Counted from the stretch's first letter, positions 14,304-21,834 are shown. The stretch is 33,849 nucleotides of DNA from Clostridia bacterium (GCA_017936565.1 JAGBFG010000038.1:1-33849); one strand, 5' to 3'. Made by a program: numbers and translations. Notes: a model not told the origin generated them from the sequence alone.

Positions 14304-14379
14304 TTGTTTTATCTTATCCGTCAGGGTGAAAAAATATGCAAAGGAAGGGCAAATAAAAAATGGAAAATTATATGCGGAG

Positions 14380-14431
14380 CAAAAGAAAAGGCGACAAAGC
14401 CAAAGGGTATAAAACCGAAAGGCTTTGTCGC
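14380..14431 (-). terminator. Terminator of the MutS-like gene
   Basis: GCGACAAAGCC and GGCTTTGTCGC form a perfect 11-bp stem with a 19-nt loop, followed on the minus strand by CTTTTCTTTT. Confidence 0.85.
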
Positions 14432-14453
14432 AAAGAGAAACAGGAGCGAAGAA

Positions 14454-16055
14454 TTATTTTCGTTTTTCCAGAATTTTGTCAAGAGAAAGACCGTATTTGG
14501 CGGCAATGTCGCCCGCGTAGCTCTTTCCGTCAGGCTTTTTGCGCAGAATGAGGAAGGAGCGCTCTCCCTTTTCTATTCCTGCCACCAGCGTGTCAATTTT
14601 GCATCCGCCAATTTGGGCAACGCGCTCGTTTATGGCGTCAACCGAGGCTGCCAAATCGTGCAAGTGGGTGGAAAAAATACCGCGGCAGGAAATGGCAGCA
14701 AAGCCCGCCAATAGCTCGGATGCAATATAGGAAGCCTCATAAGCGCCCGTGGAAGAGAGCGACTCATCAAGCAAAATCATACTTTCCTCGGTGACCACGT
14801 CCAGAATTTCACGAAGGCGCGCACATTCCTCGCCTAGCCGCCCCTTGTCAATGGTGTCCTCAGCGCCCGTGGGAAAATGAATGAAAATCGCGTCAACAGG
14901 GCTGATAGAGGCGCAAGCGGCGGCGACAGGCATACCCAGCTGCGCCATCGCCTGCGCAAGACCCAAGGCGCAGGTAATCACGGATTTTCCGCCGCGGTTT
15001 GGTCCTGTCAGAACGTAAAGCTGACCTTCCTTGTCAAAGGAAAAATCGTTGGGCACAACGGTGTCTTGTATTTTGAGGGCAACAGCGGGGTTGTATAAGC
15101 CGCGCGAGACAAATGCCTTTTCCTCTTTGGAGAGAATTTGGGGAAAAGCAACGGGATTTTGGTAGGAGCCGAGCTTCTTGCACAGCTCGGTTGCCCGTGT
15201 GAGAAATTCAATTTCGGGCAAAATACGGAGAAGAAAATCGGTGTTTTCAAGCACGTATTCGCTTACAATCGCGCGCCATTCGCGCACAGAAGAACGGAAA
15301 ACACGGTCAATGGCAGAATAGAAGGCGCTTTGCAGGGCTTCCTTGCGGTTGTCCGAATGGTCCTTTTCAAAGGGAACGATGTCGGCGATGCAGGTAAAGG
15401 CGTCGTTTCGGAAGCTCATACGTAGAATTTTATCCAATACCTTTCCCGATTTGAAGGTTTCGGCGTTGATGGAAATGACGCCCGCGTCGCAGGGGCGCAG
15501 CTGCGCGTCTAAATTCACGCCCACCGTAATGCTCTTGACCTCGTGAATACGAGAGGAAAGCTTGGCAAGATTTTCGTTCAGATCGCGGTAATATTCGCTG
15601 TCAACCAACACGGAAATCACGGAAGAAAGCGTTTGAAAAGCGGGACTTTGCACCTTGTCCTTCAACGGAGCAAGCCCCTCATAAAGTGTGTTGACGCAGG
15701 AAATGTATAATTCAATCTCGGTAATGCTGTACAAATAGGATTCGCCCGAGGGGTGTCTGTTGACGTCCAAGCGGCGCAGCTCCTCAATGTCGCATAAAAT
15801 AGGCAGAGCCTTTGACAAGGTCTCACTCAAAGCGGGGAAGGCTTCCATATCCGCTAAGGTCTTTTGGCGGTATAAAATGACCTCGGGGCTCTTTGTGAAG
15901 TAATCAGAAAGGCGGCTGTTTTTTAAGGCGAGAATATCGCAAAGCCCCAGCTCCTCGCAAACGGCTTCGGTGATGAGGGGAGAATCCTCACCGCTTTCGT
16001 GGCGAAGCAAGGCTTCTTCATTTGGATAGAGAAGGCTCAAAAAACGAGTTTCCAT
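14454..16055 (-). CDS. MutS-family ATPase lacking the mismatch-recognition domain
   Basis: 533 residues. The C-terminal third is a MutS-type ABC ATPase: Walker A GPNRGGKS (351-358, where Arg replaces the usual Met), a Q-loop region near 370, Walker B MILLDES (426-432), a signature region SLSSTGAYEA in place of the usual LGRGTS, and STHLHDLA (462-469). The N-terminal 340 residues are helical, like the lever and clamp of MutS. The phenylalanine-bearing mismatch domain of MutS and the Smr domain of MutS2 are absent. The ATG has AAAGGAAG about 8 nt upstream. It belongs to the poorly studied short MutS homologues. A role in mismatch repair is doubtful; DNA-structure or ribosome-related roles are possible but unproven. 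Confidence 0.82.
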   Translation of the reverse strand: METRFLSLLYPNEEALLRHESGEDSPLITEAVCEELGLCDILALKNSRLSDYFTKSPEVILYRQKTLADMEAFPALSETLSKALPILCDIEELRRLDVNRHPSGESYLYSITEIELYISCVNTLYEGLAPLKDKVQSPAFQTLSSVISVLVDSEYYRDLNENLAKLSSRIHEVKSITVGVNLDAQLRPCDAGVISINAETFKSGKVLDKILRMSFRNDAFTCIADIVPFEKDHSDNRKEALQSAFYSAIDRVFRSSVREWRAIVSEYVLENTDFLLRILPEIEFLTRATELCKKLGSYQNPVAFPQILSKEEKAFVSRGLYNPAVALKIQDTVVPNDFSFDKEGQLYVLTGPNRGGKSVITCALGLAQAMAQLGMPVAAACASISPVDAIFIHFPTGAEDTIDKGRLGEECARLREILDVVTEESMILLDESLSSTGAYEASYIASELLAGFAAISCRGIFSTHLHDLAASVDAINERVAQIGGCKIDTLVAGIEKGERSFLILRKKPDGKSYAGDIAAKYGLSLDKILEKRK

Positions 16056-16104
16056 ATAAAAGGCTTCCTTTCAGCAAATATGGCTAAAAATACTTTATCA
16101 TCTT

Positions 16105-16133
16105 ATTGTAACACATATTTGTGAATTTCACAA
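16105..16133 (-). promoter_or_regulatory. Promoter of the MutS-like gene
   Basis: TTGTGA (16133-16128), a 17-bp spacer and TACAAT (16110-16105) on the minus strand. The remainder of the spacer up to the tRNA promoter (16134-16290) shows only A-rich sequence. Confidence 0.6.
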
Positions 16134-16294
16134 GAGGAAACCGCAATATTTTGCGCGACAGCTTGAAAAATGAAGAGAAAAGAGCCCAAAAGGGTAAAGG
16201 GGAAAGAAGATGAAAGAGGAAGAAAACAAAAAGAAGAAAAAACAAATTATTGAACTTGTAGATACAGTTTGTTCTATTTTCGTTCATAATTGTG

Positions 16295-16303
16295 TGCTAT
16301 AAT
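16295..16303 (+). promoter_or_regulatory. Extended -10 promoter of the tRNA
   Basis: TGC-TATAAT at 16295-16303, with no good -35. Transcription would start near 16310, at the inverted repeat that precedes the tRNA. Confidence 0.6.
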
Positions 16304-16310
16304 ACCATAC

Positions 16311-16331
16311 TGTCAAGGAGAAGCCTTGACA
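16311..16331 (+). repeat. Perfect inverted repeat in the tRNA 5' leader
   Basis: TGTCAAGG and CCTTGACA form an 8-bp stem with a 5-nt loop, 3 nt before the first base of the tRNA. It may shape 5' processing by RNase P or be an insertion scar. Confidence 0.6.
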
Positions 16332-16334
16332 AAC

Positions 16335-16411
16335 GGGCCATTAGCTCAGTTGGTTAGAGCTCCCGGCTCATAACCGGTTGGTCCTGGGTTCGAGTCCCCG
16401 ATGGCCCACCA
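16335..16411 (+). tRNA. tRNA with CAU anticodon (tRNA-Ile2 or elongator tRNA-Met)
   Basis: 77 nt including an encoded CCA. The acceptor stem GGGCCAT/ATGGCCC is perfect, the D arm is GCTC...GAGC, the anticodon loop is CTCATAA, and the T loop is TTCGAGT. The G1-C72 pair excludes initiator tRNA. The TTAGCTCAGTTGGTTAGAGC start and the GGTC variable region resemble Bacillus tRNA-Ile2, whose CAU anticodon is modified to lysidine, but elongator Met cannot be ruled out. Two unpaired positions stand out: C27 opposite U43 in the anticodon stem, and U50 opposite C64 in the T stem. Confidence 0.9.
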
Positions 16412-16445
16412 AAAATTCTCGGGAGCAAAGTTCCCGAGAATTTTT
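16411..16445 (+). terminator. Terminator of the tRNA
   Basis: A 14-bp perfect stem (AAAAATTCTCGGGA with TCCCGAGAATTTTT) around a 7-nt loop ends in T5. It starts on the last base of the CCA. Confidence 0.88.
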
Positions 16446-16572
16446 ACTTATTACCTCTTCACTCTTCACTTTTCACTAAAAACGCTCCCGAGAATTTTGA
16501 AGTAATAGGTAATAGTGAAGAGTTAAAAAGTGAAAAATACATTGGTTCGGATAGTTCTCAAGTTAGTCCATC
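16446..16572. repeat. Short-word repeat array and partial copy of the tRNA terminator
   Basis: 16446-16478 is built from the words TATTACC, TCTTCAC and TTTTCAC. 16500-16536 holds the same words in the opposite orientation (AGGTAATA, GTGAAGAGT, AAAGTGAA) but in a different order, so it is not a simple hairpin. Between them, 16486-16498 repeats the 13 nt TCCCGAGAATTTT of the terminator's right arm (16432-16444). 16537-16572 shows nothing recognisable. Confidence 0.6.
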
Positions 16573-16607
16573 AAAAAAATCCGAAAGCAAACGCTTTCGG
16601 ATTTTTT
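16573..16607. terminator. Bidirectional terminator-like hairpin
   Basis: ATCCGAAAGC and GCTTTCGGAT with a 4-nt loop, A7 on the left and T6 on the right. It marks the left edge of the structured element that follows. Confidence 0.7.
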
Positions 16608-16610
16608 ATC

Positions 16611-16778
16611 CAAGACCGAAGGGTTTGGTATGGAATCACGGCGCAGCCGTGGGGGGCATCGCGGCTCGTCCGCGTATGAAATCAGTCGATAGGCTGCATC
16701 TCTCGTCCACCTTCGGTCTTGATTCCATACCGTCTGCGATGGATTCCATTCAATGCTATGCATTGATTCCATGTCGCA
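16611..16778. repeat. Structured element with interleaved inverted repeats
   Basis: Arm A CAAGACCGAAGG (16611-16622) and arm B GGTATGGAATCA (16627-16638) have perfect complements A' (16710-16721) and B' (16720-16731), in the order A-B-A'-B' rather than nested. Between them lie two small hairpins: CACGGC-GCA-GCCGTG (16637-16651) and CGCGG/CCGCG (16660-16674). A third imperfect inverted repeat follows (16735-16778), with GATTCCAT-like words and CAATGC/GCATTG at its tip. It sits directly upstream of the four-helix-bundle gene. It could be a regulatory RNA, an ncRNA or mobile-element ends. Confidence 0.6.
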
Positions 16779-16815
16779 ACAAGTTGCGGATTTAGTACGA
16801 AAGGAGCGCTTGGCT

Positions 16816-17169
16816 ATGGCTAAAAATCCTTTGTTTGAACATTCCGAAAAGTTAGCGATTGAGATCGTAAATCTTTGTAAAAGCTACAAGAACGATTCTA
16901 ACACCGCTTTTCAAATTAAAAAGTCCTCGTCAACCGTTTTTGCTAATATCACCGAAGCGCAGTATCCGCAAAGCCCTGCGGATATGCACTCAAAATTTGA
17001 AATTGCTCGTAAGGAATGTGCTGTAACGGAAAGTTGGTTAAAGCTTATTTTCGCATCGGGAGCGATTGACGAACCGACCTTCAAATTCTATCGAAACCTT
17101 TGCGGAAGAATAAAAAGAATGCTCGCCGCATCTTGCATCACAATTGAAAACAAATTAAAGCAAGGCTAA
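16816..17169 (+). CDS. Stand-alone four-helix bundle protein (23S rRNA IVS / S23 family)
   Basis: 117 residues from the ATG at 16816, with AAAGGAG 9 nt upstream; the frame is open further left into the structured element. The family pattern is visible: FEHSEKLAIEIVNL (7-20), then FQIKKSSSTVFANITEAQ (32-49), matching the QLxRSAxSIxxNIAEG core of IVS proteins, then SKFEIARKECAVTESWL (59-75). These proteins are encoded by intervening sequences in some 23S rRNA genes and are related to Avd, the accessory protein of diversity-generating retroelements. No rRNA or reverse transcriptase is nearby. Its stop codon lies in the loop of the terminator hairpin. The function of stand-alone copies is unknown; nucleic-acid binding is likely. 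Confidence 0.85.
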   Translation: MAKNPLFEHSEKLAIEIVNLCKSYKNDSNTAFQIKKSSSTVFANITEAQYPQSPADMHSKFEIARKECAVTESWLKLIFASGAIDEPTFKFYRNLCGRIKRMLAASCITIENKLKQG

Positions 17170-17184
17170 CCGCCTTGCTTTTTT
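17157..17184 (+). terminator. Terminator overlapping the stop codon of the four-helix bundle gene
   Basis: AAGCAAGGC (from 17158) pairs with GCCTTGCTT (17172-17180), followed by T. The TAA stop at 17167-17169 forms the loop, so coding sequence and terminator share bases. Confidence 0.85.
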
Positions 17185-17361
17185 AGCGAGCGACTTGTAG
17201 GGGACAAGCATCTGCTATGGACTAAAAGTAAAAGTGCAAAACTACAAAAGCCACCACTGCCACAGAAAAAATTCGTTATTCTCTTGACAGTATATATGTA
17301 TTATACTGAAAACGGAAGACGCTTTTCGTCAGACAGAAGACAAAAACGACAGGAGAACCAA

Positions 17362-17955
17362 ATGAAAGTTTTTATTACGATTCTTTTTTACGTTATCGCT
17401 TTCTTTGTTTCCTTAAAGGTATTGAGGTTGCTTTGGTATTTCTTCCACCATCTTTCATTTTTTACTGAAATCAAATGCAGGGTTAAGAAGATGGGTGGAA
17501 CCGTCAAGCTTCTGCACTTTCCTTTGCGCTCGTTTTTCTCCAAATATGACGGAGAGGATATTCTGATACATCTTTGCGGCGAAACAACCGCTTTGAAATT
17601 TTTTCCGTATTTCTTGAAAGGGAAAAACATTATATTAAACGATCACGAGCATATGATAACACAGAATAACTTTATTCTGTTTGGCGGTGGTAGCGGTGGA
17701 ACGGCTCGTCCACCGATCCATGATGCGTCGGCTATACACAATGCAAAAAGCAAAAAATATTCCTCTGTCTTTTCTTCATCGGCAGAAAAGAAAATTATGC
17801 TGTTTTCTCCTGCGCCAATTTCCATAAAAGGAGTACAAATCGGTGGTTCCATAATTTTGGATAATAGCGTAAAAAATTATCATTTTAAAATTTGGACCGC
17901 AAAAGGCTTTCTGCAAAAGCTTGAACGGAAATCTATATATTCTTCTACCAAATAG
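17362..17955 (+). CDS. Unrecognised membrane-anchored protein, A+T-rich
   Basis: 197 residues from the ATG at 17362, with AGGAGA 5 nt upstream. An N-terminal membrane helix (about 2-25, VFITILFYVIAFFVSL) is followed by a soluble domain with many beta-type stretches. A Gly-rich turn, LFGGGSGGTARPP (106-118), comes next, then a basic C-terminus. The codons are visibly richer in A and T than the flanking genes, which suggests acquired DNA. A TTGACA at 17284 lies upstream, but its distance to TATACT (12 bp) is too short for a normal promoter. I do not recognise a family. It is probably anchored in the membrane with the domain outside. Confidence 0.65.
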   Translation: MKVFITILFYVIAFFVSLKVLRLLWYFFHHLSFFTEIKCRVKKMGGTVKLLHFPLRSFFSKYDGEDILIHLCGETTALKFFPYFLKGKNIILNDHEHMITQNNFILFGGGSGGTARPPIHDASAIHNAKSKKYSSVFSSSAEKKIMLFSPAPISIKGVQIGGSIILDNSVKNYHFKIWTAKGFLQKLERKSIYSSTK

Positions 17956-18003
17956 CTGTATCGCTTGTTTGTAATCTGCCGAAAGCGAACTAAAAACGGT
18001 TCA

Positions 18004-18027
18004 TTTTGCGCCTTTTTGGCGCAAAAA
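18004..18027 (+). other. Hairpin TTTTGCGCC/GGCGCAAAA
   Basis: A perfect 9-bp stem with a T5 loop directly before the next terminator. It may assist termination. Confidence 0.45.
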
Positions 18028-18030
18028 GAC

Positions 18031-18066
18031 GCGGGCTGTCTCGAAGGACAGCCCGCTTTTATTTTT
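18031..18066. terminator. Terminator between convergent genes
   Basis: GCGGGCTGTC and GACAGCCCGC with a 6-nt loop, followed by TTTTATTTTT on the plus strand. On the minus strand a GTCTTTTT tail follows, so it can also end the Na/Pi cotransporter gene. Confidence 0.88.
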
Positions 18067-18108
18067 AACTCTTTTGTTATGCTGTTGCTTTATTACGGGA
18101 ATGCGCCG

Positions 18109-19860
18109 TCAAGCCGTTATAGAATACTTCCTTGCGAATTCCTCGTATTTTTCGTCGTAGTGCGTGTTCTTTTGCTTGATTTTTTTGATTGCCTCGTGGG
18201 CGTTCATTGTGTGCTCGCTTGCGTCAATCATACCGACGGCAATGTTGGAGCAATGGTCGCTGACTCGCTCGAAATTGGTGAGCAAATCCGACCAGATAAA
18301 GCCCGTTTCCACGGTGCAGGAGCCATCCTTCAATCTGATAATATGATTGTCGCGAAGGCTGGTTTTCAGGTCGTCAACGACCTGTTCCAGCGGTTCAATG
18401 TCGTATGCAATGGAAAGGTCGTCCTTTACAAAAGCAGACTCTGTTAAGGTGAGAATTTCATCGAGCGCCGCGCACAGAACGCTAAGCTCTGCCTTTGCCG
18501 CGGACGAGAAGGAAATCTCCTTTCTGCGAAGCTCCTCAACCGATTCAAGAACGTTGACCGCGTGGTCGGAGATGCGCTCAAAATCGCCGATGGCTTTGAG
18601 AAGCTTGGTGACGACGGCGCCGTCCTCATCGGACACCTGGTTTTTACTGAGCTTTGTCAGGTATGTGCCGATAACGTCCTCGTAATGGTCGGTGTCGTCC
18701 TCAATTTTTCTGATTTTCTCTGCCTTTTCGGGCGTATAGTCCGTGATGGCTTGTATGCTGAGTCGGAAGCCTTCTACTGCCTCGGTTGCCATTTTGGAAG
18801 CCAAATGACCGCTCTGGGCAATCGCGATAGCGGGGGTTGCCAGAAGACGCTCGTCAAGCAGCGCTGCCTTCTCGGGCGATTCTCCTTCGGGGATAAGCTT
18901 GTACGTCAGCTTTTCCAAAAGGGAGGATGCGGGAAGGAATACAGCGACGCAAAGGAGCTTGAATACAGTATGACAAACGGCAATTCCGAGGTAGGATGCC
19001 GATTCGTTTAGTATCATCGGCTCAAAAATAGCGGAAATGATGCAGAACACGGTGAGCCAAAGAACCGTTCCTAATACGTTAAAGGAAAGGTGAATAAGAG
19101 AGGCGCGCTTTGCGTTTTTGTTCGTGCCGAAGGAAGAGAGAAGCGCTGTGACACAAGTACCGATATTTTGTCCCATAATGATCGGGATGGCGGCGGCGTA
19201 GGAAACGGCGCCCGTTACACTCAATGCCTGCAAAATACCGACAGATGCCGACGAGGATTGAATAATAGCGGTGAGGACTGCGCCGACAAGCACGCCGAGA
19301 ATGGGATTTTGGAAGGCAAGGAAGAGATTTTGAAATTCGGGAATGTCTTTAAGCCCTGCTACCGCGCCACTCATAGCGTCCATACCGAACATCAGCGTCG
19401 CAAACCCGAGAAGAATCGTTCCCGTATCCTTTTTCTTGGAGGATTTGCAGAACATCGTGAAGGCAATGCCAATAAGCGCCAAAATGGGCGTGAAGGACAT
19501 AGGCTTAAGAAGCTTCAAAATAATGCTATCACCCGATATGCCGCCAAGGCTGAGAACCCAGGCGGTGATGGTTGTGCCGACGTTCGCGCCCATGATAACA
19601 CCGATGGATTGCTTCAAGGTCATAATCTTCGAGTTAACAAAGCCGACGACCATAACGGTTGTGGCAGACGAGCTCTGAATGACGGCGGTAACGCCAAGCC
19701 CCGTCAGGAAGCCCTTGAACTTGTTGTTTGTGAGCCTGCCAAGAAGCGACTTTAAGCTGTTTCCAGCGCGTCTTTCAAGACCGTCGCCCATAATGTTCAT
19801 ACCAAAAAGAAACAGACAAAGCCCTCCGACGAGGGTAAGCACATTAAAGATGTCGAACAT
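18109..19860 (-). CDS. Na+/phosphate cotransporter family protein with PhoU-like tail
   Basis: 583 residues from an ATG with GGAGG 7 nt upstream; upstream in-frame ATGs lie in or before the promoter. The membrane part (1-350) contains the internal duplication of the NptA/PNaS family, with the QSSSATT signature at 62-68 and QSSSAS at 201-206. The C-terminal 210 residues are helical and PhoU-like (ESVEELRRKEISFS and following), as in many bacterial members. The protein should import phosphate with Na+ at the cytoplasmic membrane, with the tail sensing or regulating. It is a single-gene unit with its own promoter. No Pho box or pst genes are visible. Confidence 0.9.
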   Translation of the reverse strand: MFDIFNVLTLVGGLCLFLFGMNIMGDGLERRAGNSLKSLLGRLTNNKFKGFLTGLGVTAVIQSSSATTVMVVGFVNSKIMTLKQSIGVIMGANVGTTITAWVLSLGGISGDSIILKLLKPMSFTPILALIGIAFTMFCKSSKKKDTGTILLGFATLMFGMDAMSGAVAGLKDIPEFQNLFLAFQNPILGVLVGAVLTAIIQSSSASVGILQALSVTGAVSYAAAIPIIMGQNIGTCVTALLSSFGTNKNAKRASLIHLSFNVLGTVLWLTVFCIISAIFEPMILNESASYLGIAVCHTVFKLLCVAVFLPASSLLEKLTYKLIPEGESPEKAALLDERLLATPAIAIAQSGHLASKMATEAVEGFRLSIQAITDYTPEKAEKIRKIEDDTDHYEDVIGTYLTKLSKNQVSDEDGAVVTKLLKAIGDFERISDHAVNVLESVEELRRKEISFSSAAKAELSVLCAALDEILTLTESAFVKDDLSIAYDIEPLEQVVDDLKTSLRDNHIIRLKDGSCTVETGFIWSDLLTNFERVSDHCSNIAVGMIDASEHTMNAHEAIKKIKQKNTHYDEKYEEFARKYSITA

Positions 19861-19924
19861 TCCGGTTCCTCCGTTTGTTATATTGGGTTTAATCGCTGAT
19901 ACGTTTATCATTGTATTATGCCTC

Positions 19925-19953
19925 ATTATACCATATTTTTCTTCGAAATGCAA
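19925..19953 (-). promoter_or_regulatory. Promoter of the Na/Pi cotransporter gene
   Basis: TTGCAT (19953-19948), a 17-bp spacer and a perfect TATAAT (19930-19925), with TGG before the -10. Confidence 0.85.
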
Positions 19954-19993
19954 CAGGTTTTGAGCAGATAGGCGAGAAAGAGAGGCGCATCTC

Positions 19994-20022
19994 TTGACAT
20001 CCTTCTTAAAAAATAGTACAAT
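19994..20022 (+). promoter_or_regulatory. Promoter of the GNAT acetyltransferase gene
   Basis: A perfect TTGACA (19994-19999), a 17-bp spacer and TACAAT (20017-20022). Confidence 0.85.
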
Positions 20023-20095
20023 AAAACGAAAAAAGAGATAAGAAAAGCCTGAAAACGAAATTCTGAGCTTTATATAAGAGGGAAGGTATGATTAT

Positions 20096-20590
20096 ATGGA
20101 GATAAGACACGCCAAGAAGGCAGATTTGCCGCAAATCCTTGCTATATACGAAGCGGCTGTTATATTTATGCGGGAGCAAAACAACCCGAACCAATGGACC
20201 AAGACGCCCGAGGTGAGCCTTCTTACAGGGTTTATTGAGCAAGAAAAGCTTTACGTTTGTGAAGACAAGGGCGAGATTGTTGGGGTTTTCTATTTTGCCA
20301 TTGAAGAGGACGAGACCTACAAGGTGATTGACGGAGAATGGCCGAATGACAGGGAATACGGCGTTATTCATAAAATCAGCGCCTTGCATAAATCAAAGGG
20401 CGTTGGCACCTTTATGATTTCCTGGTGCTTAAAGCAGATTGACAACGTAAGAATTGACACCCACGAGGACAATGTTCCCATGCAAAATCTGCTTGCTAAA
20501 TTAGGCTTCTCGTACTGTGGCGTAATACGGCTTCAAAACGGCGAGCCAAGGCGCGCCTATCAAAAGGATCTAAGACAAAGAAACACCTAA
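20096..20590 (+). CDS. GNAT-family N-acetyltransferase
   Basis: 164 residues, ATG after GGGAAGG. It opens with IRHAKKADLPQILAIYEAA, the usual first strand and helix of GNAT enzymes. The acetyl-CoA-binding segment is IHKISALHKSKGVGTFMISW (about 91-110), where the Q/RxxGxG/A loop appears as KSKGVG. The later IDTHEDNVPMQNLLAKLGFSYCGVI (about 120-144) is the conserved N-x-x-M/A-x-x-L-x-x-x-GF block. It should transfer acetyl from acetyl-CoA to an amine. The substrate cannot be read from the sequence. It is a single-gene unit between a promoter and a terminator. Confidence 0.9.
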   Translation: MEIRHAKKADLPQILAIYEAAVIFMREQNNPNQWTKTPEVSLLTGFIEQEKLYVCEDKGEIVGVFYFAIEEDETYKVIDGEWPNDREYGVIHKISALHKSKGVGTFMISWCLKQIDNVRIDTHEDNVPMQNLLAKLGFSYCGVIRLQNGEPRRAYQKDLRQRNT

Positions 20591-20596
20591 AAAAGA

Positions 20597-20638
20597 AAAC
20601 GCTCTTTCCAAAAGCCAAGGAAAAGGGCGTTTTTTTTT
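20597..20638. terminator. Bidirectional terminator between the GNAT and phosphoesterase genes
   Basis: AACGCTCTTTCC pairs imperfectly with GGAAAAGGGCGTT, with T8 on the plus strand and TTTTCTTTTTT on the minus strand. Confidence 0.85.
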
Positions 20639-20665
20639 GAGCCATTCAGCGCGCGAAACGGACGC

Positions 20666-21808
20666 CTATTGCGGCTTCTTTTGAAAATAAACGGTATAGG
20701 GGAGAGGGACGTCCTTCCCCAGGGCAAAGCCCTCTAAGGAACCGACGTTGCGGATGTAGAAGGTGACCTTGTCTTGCTCTATCTCCATCGCCAGGTATTG
20801 GGCGAACTTTGGGGTGGCAGTTTTGGGGAAAAGCTTGTATTCCTCCCCGCCGCCAAAGCCCCAAACGGCATCCTCTTCAAAGTTTTCAAGAGAGAAGGGA
20901 CGAAGCCCTCCCATATGCACCAGAGAAAAGGCGTACTCGGGCAGGCGAGAGGAGTCTGTTTGTCCTTGGTTGTTATCATAGGGAAGGAAGGAGCCGTCCT
21001 TTTGCTTGACGATATGAAGAACCGCCGAGGAGGAATCACGGTACATACAGTCCTCGCCGTGCATATGCCCATAGAGGTAAAAGAGGTTGTGATGCCCCTC
21101 TAAAGCACGGTAAAAGCGGGATGCGTTCCCATTTATCATCGTTTCCTTGAGCTCGGTGCCGCCGTAATAAAACAAAGCGGAGAGATGTCCGACCAAAAAA
21201 ACAGGCTTGTAGCCGTCGGGGTCAACTTCGTCAAGCTTCCTTGCCACCCAGTCGACAGTTTCGTTGGTATAATAGCCCTCGTGGGAGTTGAAGGCGGTGT
21301 TGGGGTCAATGTTGATACCGATAAAATCCACCCCGTCCACCACGTAATGGAAGGCGTCGAGATAGGGAAGCTCCGCAGGCTTCTTGTCGCAACGGACAAA
21401 ATACGCCTCGCCCTCGGGAAGAATGCCCAAGGTCTTGTTCATAGGACCTGTCAGGTAAAATTCGGTGGAGCTGTAAGGCTCCTCGCCCACGGGCGCGTCA
21501 CCAAGGTACATATCGTTGTTTCCTGCCACGTATAGCACCCGCTCACCCTTGGCAGAGGGGGCAAAGCAGCGGATGTATTTTTCTTTGATATCCAAAAAGT
21601 TCCTTTTAGGCAGACCGCAGGAACGTTCCCAATAGGGATAGTCGGAGAGGTTGTCGCCACCGCAAATAGAAAGGTCCGCAGGACCAAAGGCGGCAAGGGC
21701 GTCCTCGACTGCCAGGTATGCCGAGCGGCGCACTTGGGTGGGATAGTCGAGCATTGCCTGCTGAGAATGAACATCGGTAAAGCCGAATACGGTTAGCTTT
21801 TGTGGCAT
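20666..21808 (-). CDS. Calcineurin-like metallophosphoesterase
   Basis: 380 residues, ATG with AAAGGA 10 nt upstream. The five metal-binding blocks are present: TDVH (11-14), GGDN (50-53), GNND (96-99, where the usual His of GNHD is Asn), LVGHLS (205-210) and YGHMH (246-250). It should be a two-metal phosphoesterase, in contrast to the degenerate relative at 8242. There is no signal peptide. It follows the RluA-type gene by 26 nt and is likely the third gene of the hom operon. The substrate is unknown; size and C-terminal extension resemble bacterial phosphoesterases of unassigned function. Confidence 0.85.
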   Translation of the reverse strand: MPQKLTVFGFTDVHSQQAMLDYPTQVRRSAYLAVEDALAAFGPADLSICGGDNLSDYPYWERSCGLPKRNFLDIKEKYIRCFAPSAKGERVLYVAGNNDMYLGDAPVGEEPYSSTEFYLTGPMNKTLGILPEGEAYFVRCDKKPAELPYLDAFHYVVDGVDFIGINIDPNTAFNSHEGYYTNETVDWVARKLDEVDPDGYKPVFLVGHLSALFYYGGTELKETMINGNASRFYRALEGHHNLFYLYGHMHGEDCMYRDSSSAVLHIVKQKDGSFLPYDNNQGQTDSSRLPEYAFSLVHMGGLRPFSLENFEEDAVWGFGGGEEYKLFPKTATPKFAQYLAMEIEQDKVTFYIRNVGSLEGFALGKDVPLPYTVYFQKKPQ

Positions 21809-21834
21809 GATAGGTTTGTCCTTTCGGGTGTAAA

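Noticed and set aside
16753..16815. Upstream start for the four-helix bundle gene
   Set aside because: The ATG at 16753 lies inside an inverted repeat and lacks a binding site. AAAGGAG precedes the ATG at 16816, where family similarity begins.
16816..17169. Diversity-generating retroelement with an Avd protein
   Set aside because: No reverse transcriptase and no template/variable repeat pair is visible. The protein fits stand-alone IVS-type members at least as well.
17284..17307. TTGACA followed by TATACT as promoter of the orphan membrane-anchored gene
   Set aside because: The spacer is only 12 bp, too short for a sigma-A promoter.
16335..18060. Integrative element using the tRNA as attachment site
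   Set aside because: No repeat of the tRNA 3' end and no integrase were found within the window. Only the terminator arm is duplicated.
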